The position numbers and the translations under genes are program-made. From contig NZ_JAKKSL010000002.1 in the NCBI RefSeq assembly GCF_022669015.1, positions 930,001-994,000 on the forward strand: DNA of 64,000 nt, written 5' to 3'. Positions 50,771-59,893 of this stretch are shown here, piece after piece (positions within the stretch are counted from its first letter, which is position 1; the number at the start of each line of letters is the position of its first letter). The notes beneath the pieces were generated by a model. It ran no database searches, was not told the DNA's origin, and worked only from the letters and a program-made list of their open reading frames with translations. The DNA is from Colwellia maritima. Lineage in GTDB: Bacteria > Pseudomonadota > Gammaproteobacteria > Enterobacterales > Alteromonadaceae.

Positions 50771-51436
50771 TTAACAACCTACATCTGTTGGTGACTGTTC
50801 ATATTGATGCTCTTCAAGTAAACCATCTATAATTTTTACTACTTCAGCGAGCACTTTTTCTTTAGATTGAGCCGCATCCACTACAGTAAAGTCGTTTGGT
50901 GATTGCACAGCTTGTGTTAAGTATCCATTTCTTGCTTTAATTAAAAAGTCGGCCTTTTCATCCTCTAACCGATCAAGCCCTTCACCACGACTTTGTACAC
51001 GCTTCAATCCTTCTGACGGATCTAAATCTAGAATAATATTCATACGGGGACTGAAGCCATTGAGTGCTAGATTGTTTATTTTTTTTATAGTATCTAGATC
51101 GATACCTCTAGCAAAGTGTTGAAAACTAAAGGTAGCAGCGTCAAATCTATCAGAGATTACAATTTTTCCTTTTTCTAATGCAGGTATTATTTTTTCTTGG
51201 ATATGTTGAGCACGTCCTGCACCAAATAGCATTAATTCAGTCATAAATGTCATTTCTGGTGTTGAGGGATCTAAAATTACTTCTCTAATTTTCTCACCAA
51301 TAGGCGTTCCACCCGGTTCTCGGGTAAGAACAACATCAAACCCTTTTGAAATAAGGTAATGTTCAACACTTTTAATAACAGTTGTTTTGCCGGCACCATT
51401 ACTACCATCAAACACAACCATAAAACCTTTTTTCAT
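50771..51436 (-). CDS. tmk: Thymidylate kinase
   Basis: A 221-residue dTMP kinase. P-loop GSNGAGKTT at residues 11-19, the DRF/Y-type SDRFDAATFSFQHFARG motif, TREPGGTPIGEKIR, and a lid with SRGEGLDRLE (type with arginine in the lid region). ATG 51436 begins MKKGFMVVFDGSNG; the frame extends to 51472 without a ribosome site. tmk is usually next to mltG; here a hydrolase gene and repeat copy D lie between. Confidence 0.95.
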   Translation of the reverse strand: MKKGFMVVFDGSNGAGKTTVIKSVEHYLISKGFDVVLTREPGGTPIGEKIREVILDPSTPEMTFMTELMLFGAGRAQHIQEKIIPALEKGKIVISDRFDAATFSFQHFARGIDLDTIKKINNLALNGFSPRMNIILDLDPSEGLKRVQSRGEGLDRLEDEKADFLIKARNGYLTQAVQSPNDFTVVDAAQSKEKVLAEVVKIIDGLLEEHQYEQSPTDVGC

Positions 51437-51518
51437 AATATTCTCATTTAAGTAACATCGGTTTACAAGCATATAATATATAGCTTTATAACGAACAACA
51501 ACGCTAGGTCAGGAAATA

Positions 51519-51631
51519 ATACCAGTTTCATTAATTAAGTGATCTATTTTCTACATAGAAAAAATTGCCAAATACAAAGCATTTATTTCAATAGCAAATA
51601 GAAATGATCAAATAGTTAGTGAGGTGGGTAT
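51519..51631 (-). repeat. MITE-like element, copy D (internally deleted, inverted)
   Basis: A 113-base copy in reverse orientation: left end ATACCAGTTTCATTAATTAA, core TTGCCAAATACAAAGCA, right end (other strand) ATACCCACCTCACTAACTA. About 50 bases of the middle are missing compared with the full copies. It lies between the hydrolase gene and tmk. Confidence 0.82.
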
Positions 51632-51646
51632 AACTTCATCCACTAG

Positions 51647-52205
51647 CTATAAGTTTAGATCTTGACGTAAAAACGCCATATGCGTCTCAAAGCCAATATG
51701 ATCATAATTATTCGAGTGAGTGTTCATAAAGCCATGTCGATAATTAACTTGCATTGAGGTTACCTTATCCTTCATTTTTATAATATTGTGCAAGATTGAC
51801 ACATCGAAATGAAGTTCACTTCTAGGAAATATACATTTTATCGTAAACTTAGGGGATACGTCTGTGTAATACCTAATTTGAGCGCCATAATAACACACAG
51901 CATACTTAATCCGATTAGATAACTCTGTAGGCATATTTCCCGATAACATCCAAATAATAGAAGCCCCAACACTAAAGCCAACTAACGAATATTCATCAGC
52001 ATAGTTGTTAAGTATTGATTGTAATTTTTTTATAATTATCAATACCAATATTTTCAGTAAAAAAACTATACGCTTGAGCTTCACTGGTAAAATTCATATT
52101 TTTACCATCGTAAGGATCAACAATGACATCTGCGTTAATTACGTTAGCGATACTCATTAACGCGGGTGTCTTACCAAAAATATCCGTGACACAAATCTTA
52201 ATCAT
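51647..52205 (-). CDS. Dienelactone-hydrolase-like alpha/beta hydrolase (frameshifted)
   Basis: About 185 residues of a short alpha/beta hydrolase like dienelactone hydrolases. It begins MIKICVTDIFGKTPALMSIANVINADVIVDPYDGKN. The nucleophile elbow GFSVGAS has serine where classic DLH has cysteine. CYYGAQIRYYTD and VNYRHGFMN with the probable catalytic histidine follow. One extra A in the A7 (T7 on plus) at 52025-52031 splits the frame; joined it reads NYKKLQSILNNYADEYSLVG. As read, its N-terminal third is fused to mltG by a separate error. It sits between mltG and tmk, where relatives usually have nothing. Confidence 0.68.
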
Positions 52206-53201
52206 TACTTTTTGAGCTTTTAAATAGTCCCTAACTGCTGCGTTATGCTCTTGTAATGTTTGACTAAAAACATGTTTACCATTACCTTCACTAACAAAGT
52301 AGTAATAGTCAGTTGTGTCGGGATTTAGAGCAGCTTTTATCGCTGACAAACCAGATAATGCGATTGGCGTTGGCGGTAAACCATTTATTCTATAGGTGTT
52401 ATAGGCTGTTTTTTCTTTTAGATGAACGCGCTTTATATCTCCCTGATAACGATCCCCTAAACCATAAATTACTGTAGGATCCGTTTGTAATCGCATATTC
52501 TTCGCTAAACGATTAATAAACACTGACGCTATCACTGGCTGCTCAGGTATATGACTTGTTTCCTTCTCAATAATTGAAGCCATAATCAACGCTTGATAAG
52601 GTGTTTCATAAGGTAAACCAATAGCCCTATTCTGCCATTGATCCATCAACGTGGTTTTCATCTTGTTATAAGCTCTTTTTAAAATAGCAATGTCAACAGT
52701 GCCGTTCGTAAATGCATAGGTTTCAGGGAAAAACCATCCTTCAGGATTCGATTGCTCAATACCTAAGCGTTTTGATATTTGTTCAACACTTAACTTTGCT
52801 AACGTATGAGTTAACTGTGGTTGATTTTGCAATTGGGTGATTAATTGATTAAATGTTGTTCCTTCAATTATAGTAAGGCTAAATTGATATTCTTTCCCGC
52901 TTGTTACTAACGTAAGTAAGTTTTGTAAAGTTATCGAGGGGTTAATTTGATAAGTTCCGGCTTTAATGATGGTTTTATCGGGATGTATACGTGCATAAGC
53001 TCTCAACCAAAAACGATTATCTAACCATTTTTTCTCCACTAAAGCCCTAGAAAAAGAGGCAACAGAGGTTCCTTGTTTAACTGTCAGTAATTGCTGTTCG
53101 GCAATCAATAATGGCTGATTTACCTTTTTTTCTAATAAAAGAAAAAATATAAGTGATAAAGCCAGTATGCTACTGATACAAAGCAAAAGAAATTTTTTCA
53201 T
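52198..53201 (-). CDS. mltG: Endolytic peptidoglycan transglycosylase MltG
   Basis: About 334 residues: one N-terminal membrane helix (residues 5-22), a LysM-like part, and the YceG catalytic domain with the glutamate in ASIIEKETSHIPEQPVIASVFINRL and NTYRINGLPPTPIALSGLSAIKAAL. As read the frame runs on past KAQKV into the next gene. Adding one A to the A5 at 52209-52213 (T5 on plus) gives KAQKSND and a stop at 52198, overlapping the next ATG by 8 bases. MltG cuts nascent glycan strands and sets their length. pabC-mltG-tmk order is standard. Confidence 0.9.
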
Positions 53202-53211
53202 TAATAATCCA

Positions 53212-54015
53212 TTATTCTAGATTGTTGTGTATTTCATTACGAATAGCTAAAGGTAAATCTATTGATAATGAGCGTCCATTAATGTTTGCCACTGGTATCA
53301 CCCCCATAACGCTATTACAAAGAAACATTGCCTGAGCCGTAGCAATATCATTTAATGAAATCGTACGTACAATAGTGGTTGGATATTGTTTCAATATGGC
53401 TTGACGCATAATACCATTAACACCACTTTGCGTTAGATCTGGAGTATACATTGCTTCATCTATAATAATAAAAATATTGGCACTTATCGCTTCTATCACT
53501 TCATCGTTAATATTTATCACTAACAAATCATCTTCATTTCTTGTTTCAAGCTCTTGCCTTATAAGTACTTGTTCAAGACGATTTAAATGCTTCAATCCTG
53601 CTAACATTGGATTTAAGCCAACTTTTTGTTTGCTAATACCTACCGTGATACCCGACAACGCTAAATCTTCATAATGATTAGGATAGTCGTGCACCATGAT
53701 GATTAAATCATAATGATTAGAGGCCGAACGGGCATAACCACGACCACCAGATGTAGCAGAAATAATAACCTTAAGAACAGCTAAAGAATAGCTTTTTGCG
53801 ACAGTAGTAAGTTGCTGTGTTAATTGCTCAATTGGCGGGTAATTAATACCAAGCTTTTGACAACCTGAAATTAAACGATCAACGTGTTGTGTTAAATATT
53901 GAATATTGCCATCAATAATTTTTGCTGTTGTAAATAACCCATCACCATAAGCTAGACCTCTATTTTCGACATCTATCTCATTTTGTTGTATTCCATTAAC
54001 TTGACAAATTTTCAT
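53212..54015 (-). CDS. pabC: Aminodeoxychorismate lyase
   Basis: A 267-residue PLP fold-type IV enzyme that makes 4-aminobenzoate for folate. The N-terminal DRGLAYGDGLF-type motif reads NRGLAYGDGLFTTAKI, the PLP lysine is in LAGLKHLNRLEQV near residue 140, and the EAISANIF and GVNGIMR loops are present. It starts MKICQVNGIQQNEID. It lies 10 bases before mltG in the same operon. Confidence 0.93.
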   Translation of the reverse strand: MKICQVNGIQQNEIDVENRGLAYGDGLFTTAKIIDGNIQYLTQHVDRLISGCQKLGINYPPIEQLTQQLTTVAKSYSLAVLKVIISATSGGRGYARSASNHYDLIIMVHDYPNHYEDLALSGITVGISKQKVGLNPMLAGLKHLNRLEQVLIRQELETRNEDDLLVININDEVIEAISANIFIIIDEAMYTPDLTQSGVNGIMRQAILKQYPTTIVRTISLNDIATAQAMFLCNSVMGVIPVANINGRSLSIDLPLAIRNEIHNNLE

Positions 54016-54040
54016 AAAGTTATCTCTTTAGCATTTAAAA

Positions 54041-54086
54041 TAAAAAAGTCTGACACCTTTGCAAAAAATGCTAAGTGTTCAGACTT
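54041..54086 (-). terminator. Terminator downstream of fabF
   Basis: On the minus strand AAGTCTGAACAC pairs with GTG-TCAGACTT (one bulged base) and is followed by TTTTTTATTTT. It lies between repeat copy E and pabC, so it separates the fab genes from the pabC-mltG block. Confidence 0.75.
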
Positions 54087-54110
54087 AATTAAGTGATTTA
54101 AAATGACTTT

Positions 54111-54268
54111 ATACCAATCTCACTAACTGTTTGATCATTTCTTCTTGCCAAAATCACCAACTACTTCGTTATTTAATAATTAGAACAACTCGTTATTGAA
54201 ATAAATGCCTTGTATTTTGTAATTTTTTCTACGTATAAAATGGATCTCTTAATTAATGAAACTGGTAT
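54111..54268 (+). repeat. MITE-like element, copy E
   Basis: A 158-base forward copy. Left end ATACCAATCTCACTAACTG, right end (other strand) ATACCAGTTTCATTAATTAA. The core is slightly changed (TGCCTTGTATTTTGTAA), so its hairpin is weaker. Its last base overlaps the fabF stop codon, exactly as copy B does with the chemoreceptor gene. Confidence 0.88.
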
Positions 54269-55503
54269 TATATCTTTTTAAATATCAATGAACCATTTGT
54301 GCCACCAAAACCAAATGAATTACACAACACATAATCTAAATTAATATCACGAGCTGTGTCTTTGATATAATCTAAATCACACCCTTCACCTGGGTTATCT
54401 AAATTAATCGTAGGTGGAACAATATTATTTTTCAAGGCTTGTATACTGAAAATGCTCTCTACAGCGCCGGCAGCACCAAGTAAATGCCCGGTCATTGATT
54501 TTGTAGACCCCATCAGTACCTTATACGCATCGGCACCAAAAACAGATTTCACAGCATTGGTTTCTGCGATATCACCTGCGGGCGTTGATGTACCATGCGC
54601 ATTAATATAACCAATTTGATTGGCATTAAGCTTAGCATCATTCAGTGCATTATGCATTGCACGCGCAGCACCAAGACCATCCTCTGGCGGTGACGTCATA
54701 TGATAAGCATCACCACTCATACCAAATCCAACGAGTTCAGCATACATTTTTGCACCGCGGGCTTTTGCATGTTCATATTCTTCAACAACAACAACCCCAA
54801 GACCATCACCTAAAACAAAACCATCTCGGTCTTTATCCCAAGGACGTGAAGCTGCTTGTGGATTATCATTACGTTTAGATAATGCTCTAGCAGCACCAAA
54901 ACCGCCCATACCAAGTGTCGTAGAGGCTTTCTCAGCACCACCGGCAACCATAACATCAGCATCACCATAAGCTATCATTCGTGCTGCATGACCAATATTA
55001 TGCACACCACTTGTACAAGCCGTTGTGATTGATATGTTAGGTCCTTGCAAACCAAACATGATGGATAAATGACCTGAGATCATATTTATGATGGTAGAAG
55101 GCACAAAAAATGGTGATAGTTTTTTAGGACTGCCAGTTTTAACCATTTTTTCATGGTTTTGTTCAATTAACCCTAAACCGCCTATACCAGAGCCAACAGC
55201 AACACCAATTCGTGGGGCATTTTCTTCTGTAATTTCAATCCCTGAATCTTTGATGGCTTGTACGCCTGCAGCGACACCATATTGAATGAAAAGATCCATT
55301 TTTCTGGCATCTTTCTTTTCCATGTAGTGTTCTGCGTCAAATCCGTTCACTAAGCCTGCAAATTTAGTGCTAAATTCCGTGGTGTCAAAATGTTCAATAT
55401 TACGAATACCGCTTTTACCAAGCAGTAAATTTTCCCAAGTAGCCTCAGGTGTATTACCTAATGGGCTAAGCATACCAAATCCGGTAACAACAACACGTCT
55501 CAT
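54268..55503 (-). CDS. fabF: Beta-ketoacyl-ACP synthase II
   Basis: A 411-residue KAS II, which elongates acyl-ACPs and sets the unsaturated-to-saturated balance in the cold. The nucleophile cysteine is in [12 protein letters not shown] near residue 163, with the histidines in [11 protein letters not shown] and [12 protein letters not shown]. It begins [16 protein letters not shown]. It lies downstream of acpP with a terminator between. The stop codon is shared with the end of repeat copy E. Confidence 0.96.
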   Translation of the reverse strand: MRRVVVTGFGMLSPLGNTPEATWENLLLGKSGIRNIEHFDTTEFSTKFAGLVNGFDAEHYMEKKDARKMDLFIQYGVAAGVQAIKDSGIEITEENAPRIGVAVGSGIGGLGLIEQNHEKMVKTGSPKKLSPFFVPSTIINMISGHLSIMFGLQGPNISITTACTSGVHNIGHAARMIAYGDADVMVAGGAEKASTTLGMGGFGAARALSKRNDNPQAASRPWDKDRDGFVLGDGLGVVVVEEYEHAKARGAKMYAELVGFGMSGDAYHMTSPPEDGLGAARAMHNALNDAKLNANQIGYINAHGTSTPAGDIAETNAVKSVFGADAYKVLMGSTKSMTGHLLGAAGAVESIFSIQALKNNIVPPTINLDNPGEGCDLDYIKDTARDINLDYVLCNSFGFGGTNGSLIFKKI

Positions 55504-55536
55504 TGTGTTCTACCTCATAAATTTTAAATAGGAGAT

Positions 55537-55574
55537 ATAAAAAAAGCGGTCACTTAAATGATAAGTATACCGCT
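55537..55574 (-). terminator. Terminator between acpP and fabF
   Basis: On the minus strand a two-part stem AGCGGT-at-ACTTA with TAAGT-g-ACCGCT is followed by a run of seven or eight T. It should end many acpP transcripts, which fits the much higher need for ACP than FabF. Confidence 0.8.
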
Positions 55575-55639
55575 CTTTTTCAATTACATTTTTAAAGTTA
55601 TGCTTACTATCAACATAACTAATCGTTACTTACCAACAA

Positions 55640-55873
55640 TTATTGATTAGCGTTAACGTAATCGATTGCTGCTTGAACTGTAGTAATTTTTTCAGCTTCT
55701 TCGTCAGGAATTTCAGTATCAAATTCTTCTTCTAACGCCATTACTAACTCTACTGTGTCTAATGAATCAGCACCTAAATCATCAACGAAAGATGAATCAG
55801 TTTTAACTTCTGCTTCACTAACACCTAGTTGTTCAATAGTGATTTTTTTTACGCGTTCTTCGATAGTACTCAT
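55640..55873 (-). CDS. acpP: Acyl carrier protein
   Basis: A 77-residue acyl carrier protein. The phosphopantetheine serine is Ser37 in [21 protein letters not shown]. It is strongly acidic and the typical length. It lies between fabG and fabF as in E. coli. Hairpins stand on both sides, consistent with a short abundant mRNA. Confidence 0.98.
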   Translation of the reverse strand: MSTIEERVKKITIEQLGVSEAEVKTDSSFVDDLGADSLDTVELVMALEEEFDTEIPDEEAEKITTVQAAIDYVNANQ

Positions 55874-55931
55874 TTTTTTTCCTTTACTTACTGAAAGTAT
55901 ATTTTTTCAAATTGCGTGTAGTGTATTCGCC

Positions 55932-55950
55932 AAAAGCTTGCCATGCAAGC
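55932..55950 (-). terminator. Small hairpin between fabG and acpP
   Basis: GCTTGC-cat-GCAAGC (55936-55950) followed on the minus strand by TTTT. It is a weak terminator or processing site upstream of acpP, which may help to separate fabG from acpP message. Confidence 0.4.
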
Positions 55951-56037
55951 CTAAGCGTTTATTTTTTTAAGTGGTCTAACCAGTATAGAGCCCTTAAAAA
56001 AGTCATATATAACAATGAACCCCTTAATTATAAAGGG

Positions 56038-56772
56038 TTACACCATATACATACCACCGTTAACATGAATTGTTTCACCCGTGATATATGCAGCTGCATC
56101 CGAGGCTAAAAACGCGACAGTGCTCGCTATTTCTTCAGGTTTACCCAAACGATTAGCCGGAACTTGGGAGAAAATACCCTCTTTTTGTTCATCAGTTAAT
56201 GTTTTTGTCATGTCTGTATCAATAAAACCAGGGGCAATAGTATTAACGGTAATGCCACGAGAAGCTATTTCGCGCGCCGCCGACTTAGTAAAACCTAATA
56301 AGCCGACTTTAGCTGTAGCATAATTTACTTGCCCTGCATTCCCCATAGAACCAACCACAGAACCTATATTAATGATTCGACCATTGCGCTTTTTCATCAT
56401 AGGACGAATTGCAGCTTTACTCACTTTAAAAACAGAAGTGAGATTGGTATCCATTATATCTTGCCATTCATCATCTTTCATACGCATAAACAAGTTATCA
56501 CGTGTAATACCGGCGTTATTAACTAAAATATCTACGCCCCCATGAGCCTCTTTGATATCAGAAAACATCTGAGCAATAGAGTCATCGCTTGTGACATTTA
56601 AAACCAGACCATTACCTGCTCCTAAATATTCAGCAATTTTGTTAGCTCCCTGTGCTGACGTAGCCGTTCCAACAACCGTAGCACCTAATGCCTTTAGTTG
56701 TGTTGCAATCGCTTTACCAATGCCACGACTAGCGCCTGTTACAAGGGCTACTTTTCCTGTTAATGAAAACAT
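56038..56772 (-). CDS. fabG: 3-oxoacyl-ACP reductase
   Basis: A 244-residue SDR reductase of fatty-acid synthesis. TGASRGIG at residues 12-19, NNAG near 86-89, catalytic serine in GSVVGSMG and YATAK near 148-152, and the C-terminal GGMYMV. It uses NADPH to reduce 3-oxoacyl-ACP. It is in the order fabD-fabG-acpP-fabF. The frame is intact. Confidence 0.96.
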   Translation of the reverse strand: MFSLTGKVALVTGASRGIGKAIATQLKALGATVVGTATSAQGANKIAEYLGAGNGLVLNVTSDDSIAQMFSDIKEAHGGVDILVNNAGITRDNLFMRMKDDEWQDIMDTNLTSVFKVSKAAIRPMMKKRNGRIINIGSVVGSMGNAGQVNYATAKVGLLGFTKSAAREIASRGITVNTIAPGFIDTDMTKTLTDEQKEGIFSQVPANRLGKPEEIASTVAFLASDAAAYITGETIHVNGGMYMV

Positions 56773-56825
56773 ACTATTTCCTATTGATTTTATTTCTTCG
56801 TTATTTACAAATAAACGGATGATTA

Positions 56826-57783
56826 CTAACTTGCTTGTGTTAACTCTTTAGCTTGTTCTAGGGAATCAAGCGTATTAAAAGACACACAGCTAATAGATTT
56901 ATTAATACGTTTTGCTAACCCCTGTAATACTTTTCCTGGTCCTACTTCAACCATTTGCGTGATACCTTGCTCACCCAATTGGCTTATGGTTTCACTCCAA
57001 CGTACAGGGCTATATAATTGTTTTACTAAAGCTGTTTTAATTGCCTCACCACTCGTTTCAATGGCAACATCAACATTGTTAACAACATTAATTGTTGGAG
57101 TGTTAAAGGTAATGCTTTCCAAATCAGTCGCTAATTTGTCAGCAGCATCACTCATTAAAGCACAATGAGAAGGAACACTAACAGGCAAAGGTAATACTCG
57201 TTTTGCTCCTGCCGCTTTACATAATTCACCTGCTCGTTCAACAGCCGCTTTATGACCCGCAATCACGACTTGACCTGGCGAATTAAAATTAACTGCTGAT
57301 ACCACTTCATCGGCTTGCGCTTGAGCACAGGCATCAATAATGGCTTGATCGTCTAAACCTATAACAGCTGCCATCGCACCAACACCTGCAGGAACACATG
57401 TTTGCATGTACTTTCCACGTTTTTCTACTAATTTAACACCATCAGTTAGTGATAACACTCCAAAGACAAACCAGTGCAGAATACTCGCCTAGACTGTGAC
57501 CGCCTAATATAGAAGGAATTACTTCAGATTCAGCTTGCCAAACGCGCCATAACGCCACGCTTGCTGTAAGCAATGCCGGTTGTGTAATATGTGTTTGATT
57601 AAGCTGCTCTGCAGGACCCTGAGCAATAAGTTGCCATAGGTCATAACCTAGCGCATCAGATGCTTCTTTAAAAGTTTTTTGAACAATGGTGTTATCACTA
57701 AAATCACTTAACATCGCCACAGCTTGAGAGCCTTGACCAGGAAATACGAAGGCTAATTTACCTTGTAAGGATATATTTTGCAT
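56826..57783 (-). CDS. fabD: Malonyl-CoA-ACP transacylase (frameshifted)
   Basis: About 318 residues joined. FVFPGQGSQAVAML is at the start, the active serine is in GHSLGEYSALV near residue 92, and the arginine/histidine parts follow with VEVGPGKVLQGL at the end. After SALVC the frame runs to a stop; the other frame continues GVLSLTDGVKLVEKRGKYMQ, so an indel lies near 57459-57466. FabD loads malonate onto ACP and is essential, so a sequencing error is the best reading. Upstream, fabH is missing between plsX and fabD. Confidence 0.93.
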
Positions 57784-57927
57784 TTTTGTTGTTACTCTTT
57801 TTATTTATTCAGCTTTTATTAATTACGCTTTAGTTATAAAATAATTTTTTACCAATCAAAATAGACGTCAATATAAACAGCATAGTGAGCTATTATTGAG
57901 GTGATAAACCTTGCTCTAGAGAGTTCT

Positions 57928-58941
57928 TTATTTTTTCAGGTACTTGCCGATCGACTTCTTTAACTGCTTCCATAATAGCAGAGAAAAAGCACTCGAATTT
58001 GCATTCCCGTGGCTCTTTACTACAATACCGCGCAATCCTATCAAACTTGCACCATTATACTGGTCGGGGTTCATGGATTTAAACAACTTTTTTAAACTCG
58101 GTTTGACAATAAAGGTTAACATTTTCACTAAAAAATTTTGTTTGAATAGCGTTTTAGATTTCTCGAACACCAAACGAGCGACACCCTCACAAGTTTTTAG
58201 TGCTACATTTCCCACAAAACCATCACACACAATCACATCAGCTTTATTAGAAAAAATATCACCACCTTCAATAAAACCTATATAGTTGATATCACTATTT
58301 TCCGACAACTCAAGCGCTGCCTGTTTGATATGGTCACTGCCCTTAATGGCTTCCTCCCCCATATTTAGTAACGCGATACGTGGACGATCAATACCATCAA
58401 CTTGTTGTGCCATGACCGACCCCATAACCCCAAATTGATACAGCACATGAGAATCACAAAATACGTTAGCGCCTAAGTCCAACATGAATACATGTTTATC
58501 ATCGTCATGTGTGGGTAAAGAAGAAATTAAAGCCGGCCTTTCAACACCTGGTAAGGTTTTTAAAACAAAATGCGCCATAGAAAATAAAGCCCCCGTATTA
58601 CCAAGACTGACACATGCTTGGGCTTGACCTTCTTGAACAAGATCTAATGCTTTACGCATAGATGAATTTTTTTTAGTACGCAGAGCATAAGCGGGCTTTT
58701 CATCCATTTCAACAACTTCAGTAGTTGGAAAAATAGAGAGTTGCTTATGTTGATTTAATGTTTGTGGAGAAATATTTAATAATGCAAGCTCTGTCGTAAT
58801 GATTTTTTCATCACCACAAAGAATCAGGTGCAAATTAGGCAGCTCATTAATTGCCATAATTGCAGAGGGAATTGTTATAGAGGGGCCTTTATCGCCCCCC
58901 ATAACATCTAACGCTAAGGTTAGTATTTTTTGACTATTCAA
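57928..58941 (-). CDS. plsX: Phosphate acyltransferase PlsX
   Basis: A 337-residue acyl-ACP:phosphate transacylase that makes acyl-phosphate for phospholipid synthesis. It begins with LALDVMGGDKGPSITIPSA and has the conserved SLGNTGALFSMAHFVLKTLPGVERPAL and DLGANVFCDSHVL. It follows rpmF after a 51-base gap. The 144 bases between plsX and fabD contain no trace of fabH. Confidence 0.95.
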   Translation of the reverse strand: MNSQKILTLALDVMGGDKGPSITIPSAIMAINELPNLHLILCGDEKIITTELALLNISPQTLNQHKQLSIFPTTEVVEMDEKPAYALRTKKNSSMRKALDLVQEGQAQACVSLGNTGALFSMAHFVLKTLPGVERPALISSLPTHDDDKHVFMLDLGANVFCDSHVLYQFGVMGSVMAQQVDGIDRPRIALLNMGEEAIKGSDHIKQAALELSENSDINYIGFIEGGDIFSNKADVIVCDGFVGNVALKTCEGVARLVFEKSKTLFKQNFLVKMLTFIVKPSLKKLFKSMNPDQYNGASLIGLRGIVVKSHGNANSSAFSLLLWKQLKKSIGKYLKK

Positions 58942-58992
58942 GCTTAACTGTAGTAGCTATGAGCTTTAAATAGGGAGTTAAAGTATAATCGC

Positions 58993-59163
58993 TTATTTAG
59001 CGATTACTTTAACGCCTTTGTAAAAGCCATCGGCTGTTACGTGGTGACGACGATGCGTTTCACCAGATACTGGATCTACTGATAAGTTTTCTGCTGTTAA
59101 AGCATCATGTGAACGGCGCATGCCACGTCTTGAACGAGACTTCTTGCTTTTTTGAACTGCCAT
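58993..59163 (-). CDS. rpmF: 50S ribosomal protein L32
   Basis: A 56-residue ribosomal protein. The translation starts [17 protein letters not shown], continues [13 protein letters not shown] and ends [11 protein letters not shown], the L32 pattern of gammaproteobacteria without zinc-binding cysteines. AGGAGT lies 5 bases before ATG 59163. It lies between yceD and plsX as in E. coli. Confidence 0.97.
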   Translation of the reverse strand: MAVQKSKKSRSRRGMRRSHDALTAENLSVDPVSGETHRRHHVTADGFYKGVKVIAK

Positions 59164-59211
59164 GAGTTACTCCTAAATCGGGTTATTAGTTAAATTGCTC
59201 AATGCGTTTAA

Positions 59212-59724
59212 CTATTTAAGTTGTTTTAATACGTCAAATGGGTTCGGCTTCTCAAGCTCTTCTGGCAATTCACCCCAAACACTATCAGCATCAGCTGAAC
59301 AGTCTTCGATTTCATGCCTTGGAATTAATGGAATTGCGAGTAATAACTCTTCTTCCACTAGCTCTCGCAAGTTTACTTCACCATCTTCATTTAATTCTAT
59401 TACATCATAATATGATGGAATATTCATCGCGGCTTCTTCATTTTTTGCCGGACTGAAAATAAAATCTACTTTCAATTCAGTATCAAAAAGTTCATTACAC
59501 CGCTGACAAGTTAATGCAACTAATGCCGATGCCGTACCTGACATTACTGTCAAACCACGTTCATCCACATCAAACTTAACACTAACTTGAACATGCTCGC
59601 TTCTCATTTCGCTGACAGCAAGCAGTCGAGTCATTTCCGACACGTTATAAATACCTTCACACACAAGTCTACGTTGTGCACTTCGGGTTGGGCTAATTGT
59701 TATCGGAAGCTTAAGATTCTGCAT
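59212..59724 (-). CDS. yceD: YceD (DUF177), 23S rRNA accumulation protein
   Basis: A 170-residue protein of the DUF177 family. LTCQRCNELFDTEL holds the Cys-x2-Cys pair near residue 75, and the acidic C-terminal half has LRELVEEELLLAIPLIPRH and NPFDVLKQLK. It is needed for normal 23S rRNA levels in plants and bacteria. The yceD-rpmF-plsX order is conserved. It is divergent from maf. Confidence 0.93.
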   Translation of the reverse strand: MQNLKLPITISPTRSAQRRLVCEGIYNVSEMTRLLAVSEMRSEHVQVSVKFDVDERGLTVMSGTASALVALTCQRCNELFDTELKVDFIFSPAKNEEAAMNIPSYYDVIELNEDGEVNLRELVEEELLLAIPLIPRHEIEDCSADADSVWGELPEELEKPNPFDVLKQLK

Positions 59725-59893
59725 AAGGCGCGCATAATAAAGCCCCTAGAGGCAAGTGTCAAAAGAAAAATAGCATATTTCATTTAAAAACGATAGATTG
59801 ACCCAATAATAGCAGGTATATAATCATTTTTGTTATGTTTTGTATCAAAAGTGAGCAATTGATTCACTTCTATAATTTATTTTAAGGATCTTC

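Noticed and set aside
52008..53201. An apparent MltG-hydrolase fusion protein
   Set aside because: Adding one A to an A5 run restores a normal MltG stop and a separate ATG for the hydrolase, so the fusion is probably an artefact.
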